From positions 1 to 24,527 of the forward strand of contig JAJYPA010000070.1 of the NCBI GenBank assembly GCA_021795795.1: a stretch of 24,527 bases of DNA, in the 5' to 3' direction. The notes beneath the pieces are model-generated. The model saw nothing but the letters and a program-made list of their open reading frames with translations, was not told the origin of the DNA and ran no database searches. Source of the DNA: Pseudomonadota bacterium. GTDB lineage: Bacteria; Pseudomonadota; Gammaproteobacteria; Halothiobacillales; Halothiobacillaceae. The position numbers and the translations under genes are program-made. This document shows, in pieces, positions 8,905-17,554 of the stretch (positions are counted from its first letter, which is position 1; every line of letters starts with the position of its first letter).

Positions 8905-9918
8905 ATGTCCGAACAATCTCAATCCGAACGCGCCACAATTCAGCTTAGCGCCGAAAAGCCGCTCACCTATTCGCCCCCGACACCGGAAATGCGTTCCGCC
9001 CAGAAAGTGTCGCGCATTCCGGTCAAGATCGAACCCACGACGGAGATGCCACGCAAACCCGCATGGATCCGTGCCAAGTCGCAGGGTGGGGCAGAAGTTC
9101 AGCGGTTAAAAAAAGTCTTGCGTGACCAGGGGTTGCATACGGTCTGTGAAGAGGCCAATTGCCCGAACTTGGGTGAGTGTTTTGCGGGCGGAACGGCTAC
9201 ATTCATGATTTTGGGTGATATCTGCACCCGTCGTTGCCCGTTTTGTGATGTGGCACATGGCAAGCCACGTCCCGTGGATGCCGAAGAACCGGCTCGTCTG
9301 GCTGAAACAGTTGCCGCAATGGGGTTGTCTTACGTCGTCATTACCTCGGTCGATCGGGACGATCTGCGTGATGGCGGGGCAGGACACTTCGCGGCCGTCA
9401 TCCGTGCGCTACGTTCCCGTTGTCCGAATCTCACCATCGAAATTCTTACCCCGGATTTCCGTGGCCGAGAAGCGATAGCACTTGATATTTTGGCTGCAGA
9501 CCCGCCGGATGTGTTCAACCATAACCTTGAAACCGTACCTGATTTGTATCGTGCAGCACGGCCGGGTGCGGATTACATCGGTTCGCTGAACCTGCTTGCG
9601 GCCATGAAAAAACGCTGCCCCGATGTACCGACCAAATCTGGCCTGATGCTGGGCTTGGGGGAAACCGACGACCAACTGCGGGCAGTCTTGCGCGACATGC
9701 GCGCCCGTAACATTGACATGTTGACCTTGGGGCAATACCTTCAGCCCTCGCGCAATCATCTGCCGGTTGACCGTTTTGTCACACCCGAGCAATTTGCCGC
9801 GTTGGGGCACGAAGCCGAAGCCATGGGTTTCACCCATGTGGCCAGCGGCCCGATGGTACGTTCGTCATACCATGCCGATAAAGGCGGTTTGGTTGCCTTG
9901 GCTCAGGTGAGCGCATGA
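8905..9918 (+). CDS. lipA: Lipoyl synthase (radical SAM)
   Basis: Radical SAM enzyme that inserts two sulfurs into protein-bound octanoyl groups to make lipoate. At 337 aa it is slightly longer than E. coli LipA (321 aa), with a hydrophilic N-terminal tail of about 50 residues. The radical SAM cluster motif CTRRCPFC gives C107, C111 and C114. The auxiliary cluster that is sacrificed as sulfur donor has C81, C86 and C92 in [12 protein letters not shown]. The C-terminal RSSYHAD with RSS at 319-321 supplies the serine ligand of the auxiliary cluster. Its stop overlaps the next start as ATGA. GcvH at 21558 is a plausible substrate encoded in the same window. Confidence 0.98.
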   Translation: MSEQSQSERATIQLSAEKPLTYSPPTPEMRSAQKVSRIPVKIEPTTEMPRKPAWIRAKSQGGAEVQRLKKVLRDQGLHTVCEEANCPNLGECFAGGTATFMILGDICTRRCPFCDVAHGKPRPVDAEEPARLAETVAAMGLSYVVITSVDRDDLRDGGAGHFAAVIRALRSRCPNLTIEILTPDFRGREAIALDILAADPPDVFNHNLETVPDLYRAARPGADYIGSLNLLAAMKKRCPDVPTKSGLMLGLGETDDQLRAVLRDMRARNIDMLTLGQYLQPSRNHLPVDRFVTPEQFAALGHEAEAMGFTHVASGPMVRSSYHADKGGLVALAQVSA

Positions 9919-10349
9919 CCCAACATTCCGCCCTGAGTCCCGCTATGGGTTCCTCGCTGGCTGATGTGCCCGAGTTCCTGTCTGCCTTTGAACGTGCAAT
10001 TCAGTTGCAGGGCAAGGCGGCGGCGGTCGGGTTCGATTGGCCGCAGATAAGTGATATTCGCCGAAAAATTCATGAAGAACTCCTGGAACTCGAACAAGGG
10101 TTGGATCATCAGGATGCGGCTAATATCTTCGAAGAACTGGGTGATGTGCTGTTTGCACTGACCAATCTGGCACGGCGTTTAGAGATTGATCCGGCGGCAG
10201 CGCTTGAAGCGACCAATCAAAAATTTATTAGGCGGTTCCAGCACATGGAACATGCGGCACGAGGCGAGGGCAGCGACCTTGCTTCAGAACCGCTGACCCA
10301 ACAAGTGATTCGTTATCGGCAGGCTTGGGAGGCGGACCAATGTAGTTGA
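9915..10349 (+). CDS. MazG-like nucleotide pyrophosphohydrolase, single domain
   Basis: All-alpha NTP pyrophosphatase family protein of 144 aa. The metal-binding pattern EExxE...ExxD is visible as E54, E55, E58, E74 and D77 in HEELLELE and EELGD. The segment around [16 protein letters not shown] resembles the C-terminal catalytic half of E. coli MazG, which has 263 aa and two such domains, so this is a half-length version. MazG hydrolyses (d)NTPs to NMP and PPi, but the substrate of this one cannot be read from sequence. PPi hydrolysis by the product of ppa at 15 would complement it. The start is coupled to the lipA stop (ATGA). It is probably the last gene of the left-hand cluster, because a 96-bp gap follows. 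Confidence 0.8.
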   Translation: MTQHSALSPAMGSSLADVPEFLSAFERAIQLQGKAAAVGFDWPQISDIRRKIHEELLELEQGLDHQDAANIFEELGDVLFALTNLARRLEIDPAAALEATNQKFIRRFQHMEHAARGEGSDLASEPLTQQVIRYRQAWEADQCS

Positions 10350-10394
10350 AACGTTCCGATCGATGGCGGTCATCTTCAACACGTTGTCATTTAG

Positions 10395-10413
10395 CTCATT
10401 CAAATTGAATGAG
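10395..10413. promoter_or_regulatory. 19-bp palindrome upstream of the SulP gene
   Basis: CTCATTCAAATTGAATGAG is a perfect inverted repeat with 9-bp arms and one central base. It lies 33 bp before the SulP start codon, in a 96-bp gap. It has no T-run, so it looks more like an operator for a dimeric regulator than a terminator. No specific regulator can be named. Confidence 0.5.
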
Positions 10414-10445
10414 AAATCCAATCAACAAGCCAATTCAGGTAAATC

Positions 10446-11993
10446 ATGTTTCATTTTTTCGCTAAAAACACACCCGCCAATGCCCGGCAAGATGTGCTTT
10501 CCGGCTTGACCGTTGCGCTCGCTTTGGTTCCGGAGGCACTTGCCTTTGCGCTTATTGCTCATGTAAACCCGCTAATGGGGCTTTATGCCGCCTTCATCAT
10601 GGCATTGGCATCGGCGATATTTGGTGGGCGCCCAGGGATGATTTCCGGCGCGACCGGCGCAACCGCTGTGGTGATTGTGGGGTTGGTCGTGACTCATGGT
10701 GTGCAGTATCTGTTGGCCGCCTTGATTTTGATGGGCGTAATTCAAATTCTGGTCGGTGCGTTCAGACTGGGTAAATACATTCGTATTGTGCCGTATCCCG
10801 TGTTTCTTGGTTTCGTCAATGGCTTGGCGATTGTCATTTTCCTTGCCCAGTTGCCGCATTTCAAAGAAAAGGGCGCCGATGGCCAGATGCACTGGATTGT
10901 GGGGCAGCCGTTGTGGATCATGCTCGGGTTGGTTGCGCTCACGATGGTGATTACGCATTTTTTCCCGAAAATCACCCGCGCATTTCCCGCCGCGCTGTTG
11001 GCCATTATCGTCACTACACTCATTACAATCGGCTTAGGGCAGTTGTCCCCGATTTTCGATACCAAAACGGTGGGTGATCTGTCGTCAATTGCAGGTAGTC
11101 TGCCGAGCTTTCATATTCCCGATTTCCCGCTCACATGGGATGCGTTTATCATCGTGCTCCCGTTTTCGTTGGTCTTGGCCGGTGTGGGTTTGATTGAATC
11201 ACTGCTCACGTTGCAATTGGTCGATGATCTGACCGAAACACGCGGCCAACCAAATCGTGAATGCGTGGCGCAAGGCATTGGTAACATGACCTGCGGTTTT
11301 TTCGGCGGCATGGGCGGTTGTGCCATGGTCGGTCAAACCATGATCAACGTCGAATCCGGCGGGCGAGGGCGCCTGTCTGGTATTGCGGCGGGTTCGTTTC
11401 TCATCTTGTTTATATTGTTTCTTTCGCCTCTTATCGAGCAGATTCCTATCGCTACTCTGGTCGGAATTATGTTCATGGTGGTGATCGGTACCTTTGAGTG
11501 GGGCTCTATCAACCTTTTTGGCAAGGTGCCGAAAAAAGATATTTTTGTGGGTTTGCTGGTTGCGGCTGTAACTGTATTTACCGACTTGGCCATTGCCGTG
11601 ATCACCGGCGTGATTGTTTCTGCGTTAATGTTTGCCTGGGAGCACGCGGGTGACTTGAAAATCGACTCAAGCATTAATGAAGACGGTGTGAAGGTGTACC
11701 GGATTAAAGGCCCGTTATTTTTCGCTTCTACGGCCAAGTTTTCCGAGTCCTTTGATTTTCGTTCCGACCCGGACGAGGTCTATCTTGATTTCGCGGAATC
11801 TAAAGTGGTGGATCACTCTGCATTAGAGGCCATCGATAGCCTGGCCGAGAAATACCGCAGTGTGAATAAAACCCTGCTTTTGCGTCACTTATCGCCCGAG
11901 TGTCGTGGCTTACTGAAAAAAGCGGGTGACTTGGTCGAGGTCAATATCAAAGAAGATCCGGTTTACCACGTGGCCGATGAACTGCGCCGTTAG
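10446..11993 (+). CDS. SulP/SLC26 family anion transporter with STAS domain
   Basis: Inner-membrane anion transporter of 515 aa. The N-terminal SulP signature lies at about residues 16-75 ([19 protein letters not shown], then [15 protein letters not shown]). About ten or more membrane segments run to about residue 400. A cytoplasmic STAS domain of about 95 residues ends the protein, with [17 protein letters not shown] in the place of the usual STAS loop. Family substrates include sulfate and bicarbonate (BicA-like). Nothing here decides between them, although bicarbonate uptake would fit an autotroph. The ATG has a CAGGT site 6-10 bases upstream. The gene stands alone between the mazG-like gene and the convergent broken cyclase gene, with a perfect palindrome in front as possible control site. 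Confidence 0.9.
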   Translation: MFHFFAKNTPANARQDVLSGLTVALALVPEALAFALIAHVNPLMGLYAAFIMALASAIFGGRPGMISGATGATAVVIVGLVVTHGVQYLLAALILMGVIQILVGAFRLGKYIRIVPYPVFLGFVNGLAIVIFLAQLPHFKEKGADGQMHWIVGQPLWIMLGLVALTMVITHFFPKITRAFPAALLAIIVTTLITIGLGQLSPIFDTKTVGDLSSIAGSLPSFHIPDFPLTWDAFIIVLPFSLVLAGVGLIESLLTLQLVDDLTETRGQPNRECVAQGIGNMTCGFFGGMGGCAMVGQTMINVESGGRGRLSGIAAGSFLILFILFLSPLIEQIPIATLVGIMFMVVIGTFEWGSINLFGKVPKKDIFVGLLVAAVTVFTDLAIAVITGVIVSALMFAWEHAGDLKIDSSINEDGVKVYRIKGPLFFASTAKFSESFDFRSDPDEVYLDFAESKVVDHSALEAIDSLAEKYRSVNKTLLLRHLSPECRGLLKKAGDLVEVNIKEDPVYHVADELRR

Positions 11994-12022
11994 ATTCGCC
12001 TGATTCATTGGTAGGGTGCGTA

Positions 12023-12534
12023 TCAGCTGGTTTGCTCGCAGTACCAGCAAATTTTGTTACGTCCACTGTCTTTTGCCGCATAAAGTGCTTTATCTGCATG
12101 TTCGAGTAGTTCGGTTATCTTGGCATCCTTGTGGCGAGCAGAGGTGGCGCCAATGCTCACGGTGATGGTAACGCTGACTCCGGCGCCAAGATCGAATGGC
12201 GTCTGTCGAACGGTCTGCAGGATACGTTGCCCTATCTGTTCGGCTGTTTCTATGCTGGTTTCATCCAAAATCAACAAAAATTCTTCCCCACCCAAACGCC
12301 CCAAGTAGTCGATTTCCCGAATTTGTTGCTGAACCCGAGCGATGAACTCCTTGAGCAGAATATCTCCTGGAACATGGCCATATTGGTCGTTTACGTTTTT
12401 GAAGAAGTCCAAATCAAGAATGAACACCACGAGCGAGTGATTCAGTCGGATGAAGCGTTTGTACGCGTGATCCAGTTGTTGGAGAATCTGGCGGCGATTA
12501 GCGATGCCGGTTAATTCATCAGTGGTGGCAAGCC
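12023..12534 (-). pseudogene. 3' fragment of diguanylate cyclase gene (GGDEF domain), cut off by IS element
   Basis: C-terminal part of a PAS-PAS-GGDEF protein whose 5' part lies at 13725-14484. The fragment starts within the linker and encodes LATTDELTGIANRR, then the active loop RLGGEEFLL (a GGEEF motif) preceded at the correct distance by REID, an intact RxxD inhibitory site, and ends near residue CEQTS. Joining it to the 5' fragment after removing the IS and one copy of the GCTC duplication gives one uninterrupted frame of 423 aa (from ATG 14484). In its present state it lacks promoter and start codon. The first in-frame GTG (12430) is inside the GGDEF domain, after the DELTGIANRR segment, so a functional cyclase is unlikely. 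Confidence 0.9.
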
Positions 12535-12538
12535 GCTC
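12535..12538. repeat. Target-site duplication GCTC, left copy
   Basis: GCTC immediately precedes the left IS end (GGTAATCC). The same four bases follow the right end at 13725-13728. Removing the element and one copy restores the interrupted coding frame, so the duplication length of 4 bp is well supported. Confidence 0.85.
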
Positions 12539-12576
12539 GGTAATCCTCCCCTTTTTAGCAGGTGCTAAAAGTAGAA
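12539..12576. repeat. Left terminal inverted repeat of the IS
   Basis: Pairs with 13686-13724. The first 8 bases are identical in reverse complement, and further in the blocks GGTGCT and AAAAGTAGAA are shared with a one-base gap, about 27 matches in 38. The orfB stop codon lies just inside it. Confidence 0.85.
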
Positions 12577-12577
12577 G

Positions 12578-13393
12578 TTAAGCGACCATCAACGGTGGTT
12601 TACCACCATTGGCTTTATGTGGTCGTTCATGATTGTAAAACCATAACCAGCTTGTTGCATAGTCTTGTACTTCATCCAGTGTTTCGAATAGGTGCTTGCT
12701 CACCCAGCTATACCTTATCGTGCGATTGTGCCGCTCAATATAGGCATTCTGTTGAGGATTGCCTGGTTGAATGTATTCAATGCGTATTCCGTTCTTCCGT
12801 GCCCAATCGGTAAATTCATGACTGATAAACTCTGGGCCATTATCGCAACGGATGACCAACGGCTTACCACGCCATTCAATCAACTGGTTAAGCGACCGTA
12901 TGACGCGTATCGAGGGTAGTGAAAAGCCTGCGTCAATCGCTAAGCCTTCACGCCTGAAATCATCTATCACATTAAATAAACGGTATTTCCTACCGTCAGA
13001 CAACTGGTCGTGCATAAAGTCGATTGACCATACCTGATTGGCTCGCAGCGGCTGCTTTAACGACTCAGGTTTGTGTCTTTTAAGCCGTCTGCGAGGCCGT
13101 ATCCTCAGATTCAACGCCAGCTCACAGTAGATGCGGTAAATCCGCTTATGGTTCCAACGAAAGCCTTTAACGTTGCGAAGATAGTCAAAGCACATACCAA
13201 ACCCCCAGTCAGTATCTTTCTCAGTCAACTGAATGAGCCAGTCTGCGATTTCACTATTCTCAGAGGCTAACTTAGGCTGATAGCGATAACACGTTTCGCT
13301 GATGCCGAGCGCTAAGCATGCCAGCCTGATACTGACTCCCTTTGCCGCAATAATCTGTTGCGCCATCTCCTTGCGCTGAGACGGCTTTACCAC
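12578..13393 (-). CDS. IS3-family transposase OrfB (DDE integrase core)
   Basis: Catalytic part of the transposase, 271 aa as an independent frame from GTG 13393. Residues 1-100 contain the HTH_21-like region ([21 protein letters not shown]). The retroviral-integrase-like core follows: D125 in WSIDFMHD, D184 in RCDNGPEF, E220 in NAYIERHNR. That is a DD(35)E arrangement as expected for IS3. The C-terminus ends [19 protein letters not shown], the usual IS3 tail. Normal expression is probably as an OrfAB fusion of about 358 aa made by -1 frameshifting at 13393-13399. No internal stop or missing catalytic residue is seen. Confidence 0.95.
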   Translation of the reverse strand: MVKPSQRKEMAQQIIAAKGVSIRLACLALGISETCYRYQPKLASENSEIADWLIQLTEKDTDWGFGMCFDYLRNVKGFRWNHKRIYRIYCELALNLRIRPRRRLKRHKPESLKQPLRANQVWSIDFMHDQLSDGRKYRLFNVIDDFRREGLAIDAGFSLPSIRVIRSLNQLIEWRGKPLVIRCDNGPEFISHEFTDWARKNGIRIEYIQPGNPQQNAYIERHNRTIRYSWVSKHLFETLDEVQDYATSWLWFYNHERPHKANGGKPPLMVA

Positions 13394-13653
13394 TTTTTTT
13401 GTAAAGCCTCCTGAACAATCTCAGCCTTGAGACGCTCTTCAGCATACATTTTCTTCAGCCGTCGATTTTCATCTTCAAGCTCTTTCAATCGGGCCATCAG
13501 AGACGCATCCATACCGCCGTACTTCGCGCGCCATTTATAAAATGAGGCTGAGCTCATACCATGCTCACGGCAAAGCTCCGGTACGGGCGTTCCCGCTTCA
13601 GCTTGCTTAAGAATCGCCATGATTTGGCTATCGGTATAACGTGACGTTTTCAT
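13387..13653 (-). CDS. IS3-family transposase OrfA (HTH_Tnp_1)
   Basis: DNA-binding part of the transposase, 88 aa. It carries the helix-turn-helix [19 protein letters not shown] with [20 protein letters not shown], then a leucine-zipper-like helix ([20 protein letters not shown]) that mediates multimerisation in related elements. It overlaps orfB by 7 bp. An AGGAGGTTCTGC stretch just before the ATG gives a strong ribosome site. Its start lies 71 bp inside the right end of the element. On its own OrfA is known in other IS3 elements to act as a repressor of transposition. Confidence 0.95.
   Translation of the reverse strand: MKTSRYTDSQIMAILKQAEAGTPVPELCREHGMSSASFYKWRAKYGGMDASLMARLKELEDENRRLKKMYAEERLKAEIVQEALQKKW
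13393..13399 (-). promoter_or_regulatory. -1 programmed ribosomal frameshift site A-AAA-AAG
   Basis: In the orfA zero frame the codons read CAA AAA AAG TGG TAA, giving the slippery heptamer A AAA AAG. Slipping back by one base continues as AAA AAA GTG GTA in the orfB frame and bypasses the orfA stop two codons later. This is the standard mechanism in the IS3 family. Confidence 0.8.
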
Positions 13654-13685
13654 GCAGAACCTCCTGCGTATAGATTACGAGAAAA

Positions 13686-13724
13686 TTCTACTTTTGAGCA
13701 CCGTTATTTTTCGGGGGGATTACC
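13686..13724. repeat. Right terminal inverted repeat of the IS
   Basis: Reverse-complement partner of 12539-12576. On the minus strand it begins GGTAATCCCCCC. Its third to fifth bases supply the TAA that now ends the interrupted PAS gene. Confidence 0.85.
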
Positions 13725-14484
13725 GCTCCAGTTCGCGCTCGAGTTGCATTCGCTCGGTAATGTCGCGCCAGATGCCCTCGACGCCCGCATATTTGCCTTC
13801 TTCGTCCAGAATGACTGTGCTGCTGATGGATATATCGATAATGCGGCCATCCTTGCGCCGCATTTGACCCGGGAAGTCGCGAACAAAACCATGTTCCAGT
13901 ATTGCCTTTTTAAGATTTTCTCGATCCTGCGGGTTGGGATAAAAATCGGAGGCTGGCCGTCCGATGATTTCACTTGCCGTGTAGCCAAGTATTTCTTTGA
14001 CCGCAGGGCAGACAAAACGGGTTATGCCTTCTGCATCCGTGCGATAAAAAACATCCTGCATGGTGTTCATCATGCGGTGGAACTGCTCGTCCGATTCGCG
14101 AAGCCGCTGTTCAATAACGGAACGTTCGGTCATGTCCATGAAGGCCGCAAGCAGGCCCGGTTGACCATCAATCATGTACGTCGTACTCATCATTCCAATG
14201 ATTCGTAATTCACGCGTACAGGTGTAGATTCGATATTCGGTGGGCGGGTTGGTGAACTGCGTTCGTTCTGCCCGGCGAATCCGAGCCATGACCCTTTGAT
14301 AGTCTAGAGGATGAAGAAAATCTTCAACGCTCTGGCCTAGCACCTGTTCTGGGGCGTCTGCTTGTAAAAGAGACAGGGCGGCAGGATTGGCATAGATGAT
14401 CTGTTCTTTGAGCAGAATGAGAACGCTGACCGGTAATCGGTCCAGGGTGTCCGGTGGTGCCTGAAAAGGTGCGGATTTCGGCAT
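13720..14484 (-). pseudogene. 5' fragment of PAS-PAS-GGDEF diguanylate cyclase gene
   Basis: N-terminal part of the interrupted cyclase. From ATG 14484 it encodes two PAS domains and no membrane segment. The first is at about residues 15-120 (LDRLPVSVLILLKEQIIYAN), the second at about 125-245 (FHRMMNTMQDVFYRTDAEGI to WRDITERMQLERELER). The frame then meets TAA made by the IS end, so the residual product is about 254 aa, a PAS-only protein without output domain. An in-frame TTG at 14547 would add 21 residues, but ATG 14484 fits the domain start better. Neither start has a strong ribosome site. The whole gene before insertion would encode 423 aa that makes c-di-GMP. It is divergent from the EAL gene at 14664. 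Confidence 0.9.
13725..13728. repeat. Target-site duplication GCTC, right copy
   Basis: Matches 12535-12538 on the other side of the IS. On the coding (minus) strand it reads GAGC, the end of the interrupted linker codons CTG GAG CGG. Confidence 0.85.
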
Positions 14485-14663
14485 AAGGTTGATCTCATGG
14501 ATACCCTGAATGACTAGAGCAATTCGGGTAGACGGAAGCCGGAACAATAAAACGTTCTTTAGTAAGGTTATCTATTGTGCCCTTGACTTGGAATTGGCGC
14601 CACTAATCTGTGGATTATCGGTAAGATAGTCCCACGCCCTCTTTTCTCGATACGGATTCGTCA

Positions 14664-16877
14664 ATGAACTTGTTTGTCTCTTCAGAGCCGCAGGATGCCC
14701 CTGACTTAATGACGCAGGTCAAACGAGGTGTAGTTGTCAGCGCAGTCTGGCTGCTGGTAGCCGCACTGACCGTCTTGTTGTTCCCCTCGCTGGATGCGGA
14801 CGGGTTTTATGCCATCTGGCCTGCCAATGCATTTGCCTTGGGTTTTGTACTCATGTGGGGCTATGGCCTGCTCGTCCCTTTGGCGTTGACAGTTGCCGTC
14901 TGGAACCTGTTCTTTATCGGGTTGACGCTGGTGCAGTCGCTGTTCGGCGCGATCGCACTTGTACTTAGTCTGGCGCTTTTGCTGATGTTCCGACGCTACA
15001 TGCTGGCGACCATCAGTAGCCCGTACGGTCGTCGATTATTGGGCATTCCCACGGCTTCCCTCGTGATGGCCAGTTTGATTACTGCGTTGGGAATCTGGCA
15101 AAACCCCGCATGGGTCGATGATTACCAGACTATTGGCCTGTTCTGGTTTTCACAATCCATTGCCTTTCTGGCACTGACCCCGCTGGTCATGAGTTGCCTG
15201 CATGAAGGTTGCGGGCGTGCATTCAAGGAATTGAAAGCCTTTTTCAGTATGTGGTCGCTCACGAGCACGTGGCTGGTGTTTGCCGTAGTGTCGATGTTGG
15301 TCATGGCCGCACTTCGACACTGGGGCAATCTGGAGTTCAATGCAGGCAGCCTGATTGGTCTGGTCGTTCTTGCGCTTGCAGCACACGCCTTGCCGATCCG
15401 GATCGCCCGTTTTTCAATCGCTTTTTATATTCTGGTCTGGACCTGGTTCAATGCGCACATCAATTTGTTGCATGGATACAATGCCTCTGTGTTGTTGGGC
15501 GATCAGGCACTGATTTTCATTGCGGCGCTGCTGGCAGTGATATCCACCGAGATGGTTCAAGCGTACCGCCTGTCGGAGAAGTCGCTGGCCCGGCAGTTGT
15601 TGATTGATCCATTGACCGGCATGCAAAACGACATGGGGTTATCTCAACGGCTTCAAGCCTGGCCCAAGGATAGAACAGGTGCAATGCAGCCGATGATTGT
15701 CATCGGCGTGCATATCCCCGAGCTTGAGCAGATTGATGCCTTGATGGGGCATGAAGAAAGTAATCAGGTTGAGCTGCGTTTGAGCCAGATTTTGAGCAAG
15801 GAAAAGCTTTCTGATTATGCCTCTCGTGTTCGCCCGGGGGTATTCATTCTGTGTCTGACATCTGCGGTTATGGGTATGCGCGGCGCCGATGTGGCTCAGA
15901 AACTCAAGGATCGCATCGAGTTTGAATGGAAAAAAATGGGCGCGGGCGCCCGTTATCTGCAGGCTGGTTTTACGGTGTTCAATCTGGCTCAAACGCGCGA
16001 TTTGGGTTTGCTGACGTCTGCGGTGCTTGCGGGTTGCCAATTGTCTCTGGCTGATCGGAATCAGTTGGTGCATGTTGAAGACAATCTGGACAGCCTGCTC
16101 AGTCATCGAGTGCAGGAATTGACCTGGGTACAGCGCATGCGAGCCGCACTGGTCGGCGATACGCAGGCGGGACAGTTCATTCTGTTTGCTCAAACCATTC
16201 GCGATACTCGCCATCCGGATGTTAAGGCCTTCGAAGTGTTGTTGCGCTGGCAAGACGCGGATGAAAATGTGCTGCCACCCTCTGAGTTCCTGCCGATTGC
16301 GGAGCGTTATGGACTGATGACCGCGATCGATCTGTGGGTCATGCGATCTGCGTTGGGGCAACTGTCCCAGTCCCCTTGGCGGGCCGAAATCAGCAAGGTG
16401 TCGATCAATTTGTCCGGTGCCAGTTTGGCTGATCCAAATTTGATTCACGAGATAGAACAGCAACTTAAATCATGCGGTTGCCGCCCGGAACAGATCTGTT
16501 TTGAGATCACCGAAACCATGGTGATTGCCGATACAAAACTGGCCAGACAGGCCGTTCTTGGCATCAAAGAACTCGGTTGCAAGATATCGCTGGATGATTT
16601 CGGTACTGGCCTGTCGACCTTCTCCTACCTCAAGCGCTTTCCCTTTGATTATCTCAAGATCGATGGGGAGTTTGTGCGCCATATTACCGAGTCCCGAATT
16701 GATCGGGCCATCGTCGAATCCATTCAGGCCATCGCGTTTGAAATGAACACGATTACCGTTGCCGAGTTCGTTGAGAACATCGATCAGATGGAAACGCTAA
16801 GGCAAATTGGCGTTTACTATCATCAGGGTTACGGTGTAGCCAAACCGGTACCCATCGCGCATTTCCTGATTCCGTGA
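14664..16877 (+). CDS. MASE1-GGDEF(degenerate)-EAL membrane protein, predicted c-di-GMP phosphodiesterase
   Basis: 737-aa signalling protein. About eight membrane segments fill residues 20-300, a MASE1-type sensor region. The following GGDEF domain begins with DPLTGMQN, but its active loop reads RVRPGVF instead of GGDEF, so it cannot make c-di-GMP. The EAL domain (about 490-735) looks catalytically competent: EVLLRW with E524 (V replacing A of EAL), NLSG, EITET, DDFGTG with D644 and D645, LKID with K665, and HQGYG. One variant is AEFVE for the usual AEGVE. The predicted role is hydrolysis of c-di-GMP to pGpG at the inner membrane, possibly controlled through MASE1. It is divergent from the IS-broken cyclase gene with 116 bp between the largest frames. 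Confidence 0.9.
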   Translation: MNLFVSSEPQDAPDLMTQVKRGVVVSAVWLLVAALTVLLFPSLDADGFYAIWPANAFALGFVLMWGYGLLVPLALTVAVWNLFFIGLTLVQSLFGAIALVLSLALLLMFRRYMLATISSPYGRRLLGIPTASLVMASLITALGIWQNPAWVDDYQTIGLFWFSQSIAFLALTPLVMSCLHEGCGRAFKELKAFFSMWSLTSTWLVFAVVSMLVMAALRHWGNLEFNAGSLIGLVVLALAAHALPIRIARFSIAFYILVWTWFNAHINLLHGYNASVLLGDQALIFIAALLAVISTEMVQAYRLSEKSLARQLLIDPLTGMQNDMGLSQRLQAWPKDRTGAMQPMIVIGVHIPELEQIDALMGHEESNQVELRLSQILSKEKLSDYASRVRPGVFILCLTSAVMGMRGADVAQKLKDRIEFEWKKMGAGARYLQAGFTVFNLAQTRDLGLLTSAVLAGCQLSLADRNQLVHVEDNLDSLLSHRVQELTWVQRMRAALVGDTQAGQFILFAQTIRDTRHPDVKAFEVLLRWQDADENVLPPSEFLPIAERYGLMTAIDLWVMRSALGQLSQSPWRAEISKVSINLSGASLADPNLIHEIEQQLKSCGCRPEQICFEITETMVIADTKLARQAVLGIKELGCKISLDDFGTGLSTFSYLKRFPFDYLKIDGEFVRHITESRIDRAIVESIQAIAFEMNTITVAEFVENIDQMETLRQIGVYYHQGYGVAKPVPIAHFLIP

Positions 16878-16992
16878 GCGATCCGATGCTCAGAAGAATG
16901 TACAAAAAAACATTTTCGACATTTGTCTGATTATTCACAGCATCGCGGGTGTGAGTAGCACAAAAAATCGGTTCTTGCCAAGATTAATGTAT

Positions 16993-17526
16993 CTATTCGC
17001 TTTCCAGGATTTTTAAGCGTTCGATGACCAGATGAACTAGCAGCGGATCTGCATTTGGATATTGATGCTCAATGGATTTGGCTTCCCGTTCGCCTTCCAC
17101 GATGGCTACAAAAGCATGTGCCGCCGATTGCTCGACACCGGCGTCTTGTGCCGCTTCACGCATGTTCGACAGCACGTCCAGCGCACTTTGATCCCCCCAG
17201 GTCGCTGCGAAAATCAGTTGAGCGATGCCCTGCGCTGCTTCTTCGCGAGCCTTTTCGGGTAGAGAGTCAAGCCACTCAGGATGGCGTGTAGCGTGCTCAA
17301 TGCCCCTTATGATTTCTTGGTCTTCTTCATCCAGCAGCGCCATATCCGGCTCAGCGCCATTAAGCCACGTGTTGAGCACGTGTGCGAGTTTTACCCAACC
17401 ATCATTGTGGTATTGCTCGATGAGCGCAGTGGTGGCCTCCGATAGTGTGTCGTTTTGTCTGCTGGCAGCCACTGAAGCGATAAGCTCTTGATGCACTGCG
17501 CAAATTTGAGTTGCGGGTTCTTGCAT
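16993..17526 (-). CDS. Hypothetical acidic cytoplasmic protein
   Basis: I do not recognise this 177-aa protein. It has no signal peptide, no membrane segment and no cysteine pair or metal motif. It is rich in A, E and Q and looks mostly helical, with a notable central stretch DEEDQEIIRGIEHATRHPEW. The ORF is credible because the ATG is preceded by AGGAG at a good distance, and the frame fills the space between two other genes with amino-acid composition like a real protein. It is convergent with the EAL gene (115-bp gap) and divergent from tas (241-bp gap). No function is proposed. Confidence 0.75.
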   Translation of the reverse strand: MQEPATQICAVHQELIASVAASRQNDTLSEATTALIEQYHNDGWVKLAHVLNTWLNGAEPDMALLDEEDQEIIRGIEHATRHPEWLDSLPEKAREEAAQGIAQLIFAATWGDQSALDVLSNMREAAQDAGVEQSAAHAFVAIVEGEREAKSIEHQYPNADPLLVHLVIERLKILESE

Positions 17527-17554
17527 GATTGGAATCTCCTGTGTGTAGAGCGGG

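Larger units (their letters stand above)
12539..13724 (-). mobile_element. IS3-family insertion sequence, 1186 bp, apparently complete
   Basis: The element has perfect 8-bp ends (GGTAATCC...GGATTACC), longer imperfect inverted repeats (12539-12576 and 13686-13724), and 4-bp target duplications. It carries two overlapping transposase frames, orfA and orfB, read on the minus strand with a -1 frameshift signal between them. Four-base duplications and the protein sequences suggest the IS407-like part of the IS3 family, but the subgroup is inferred from memory of the family. All functional parts look intact, so it may still be mobile. It splits a PAS-PAS-GGDEF gene and lies in the same orientation as that gene. 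Confidence 0.93.

Noticed and set aside
12027..12049. GCTGGT...ACCAGC hairpin between the SulP gene and the broken cyclase gene
   Set aside because: Six-bp stem without T-run, largely inside the end of the GGDEF coding sequence; not a convincing terminator.
12534..13761. 11-bp direct repeat CGCTCGGTAAT at 12534 and 13751 flanking the right IS end
   Set aside because: It arises because the IS end (GGTAAT) next to the duplicated GCTC happens to resemble the DITER codons of the PAS gene. It does not define the duplication, which is GCTC.
14583..14616. TTGACT in the divergent gap before the EAL gene as promoter
   Set aside because: The nearest -10-like sequence (TAATCT) is only 15 bp away, and other spacings give poor matches.
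15639..16463. 274-aa open frame on the minus strand
   Set aside because: Shadow of the EAL protein gene, Q- and H-rich as expected for an antisense frame.
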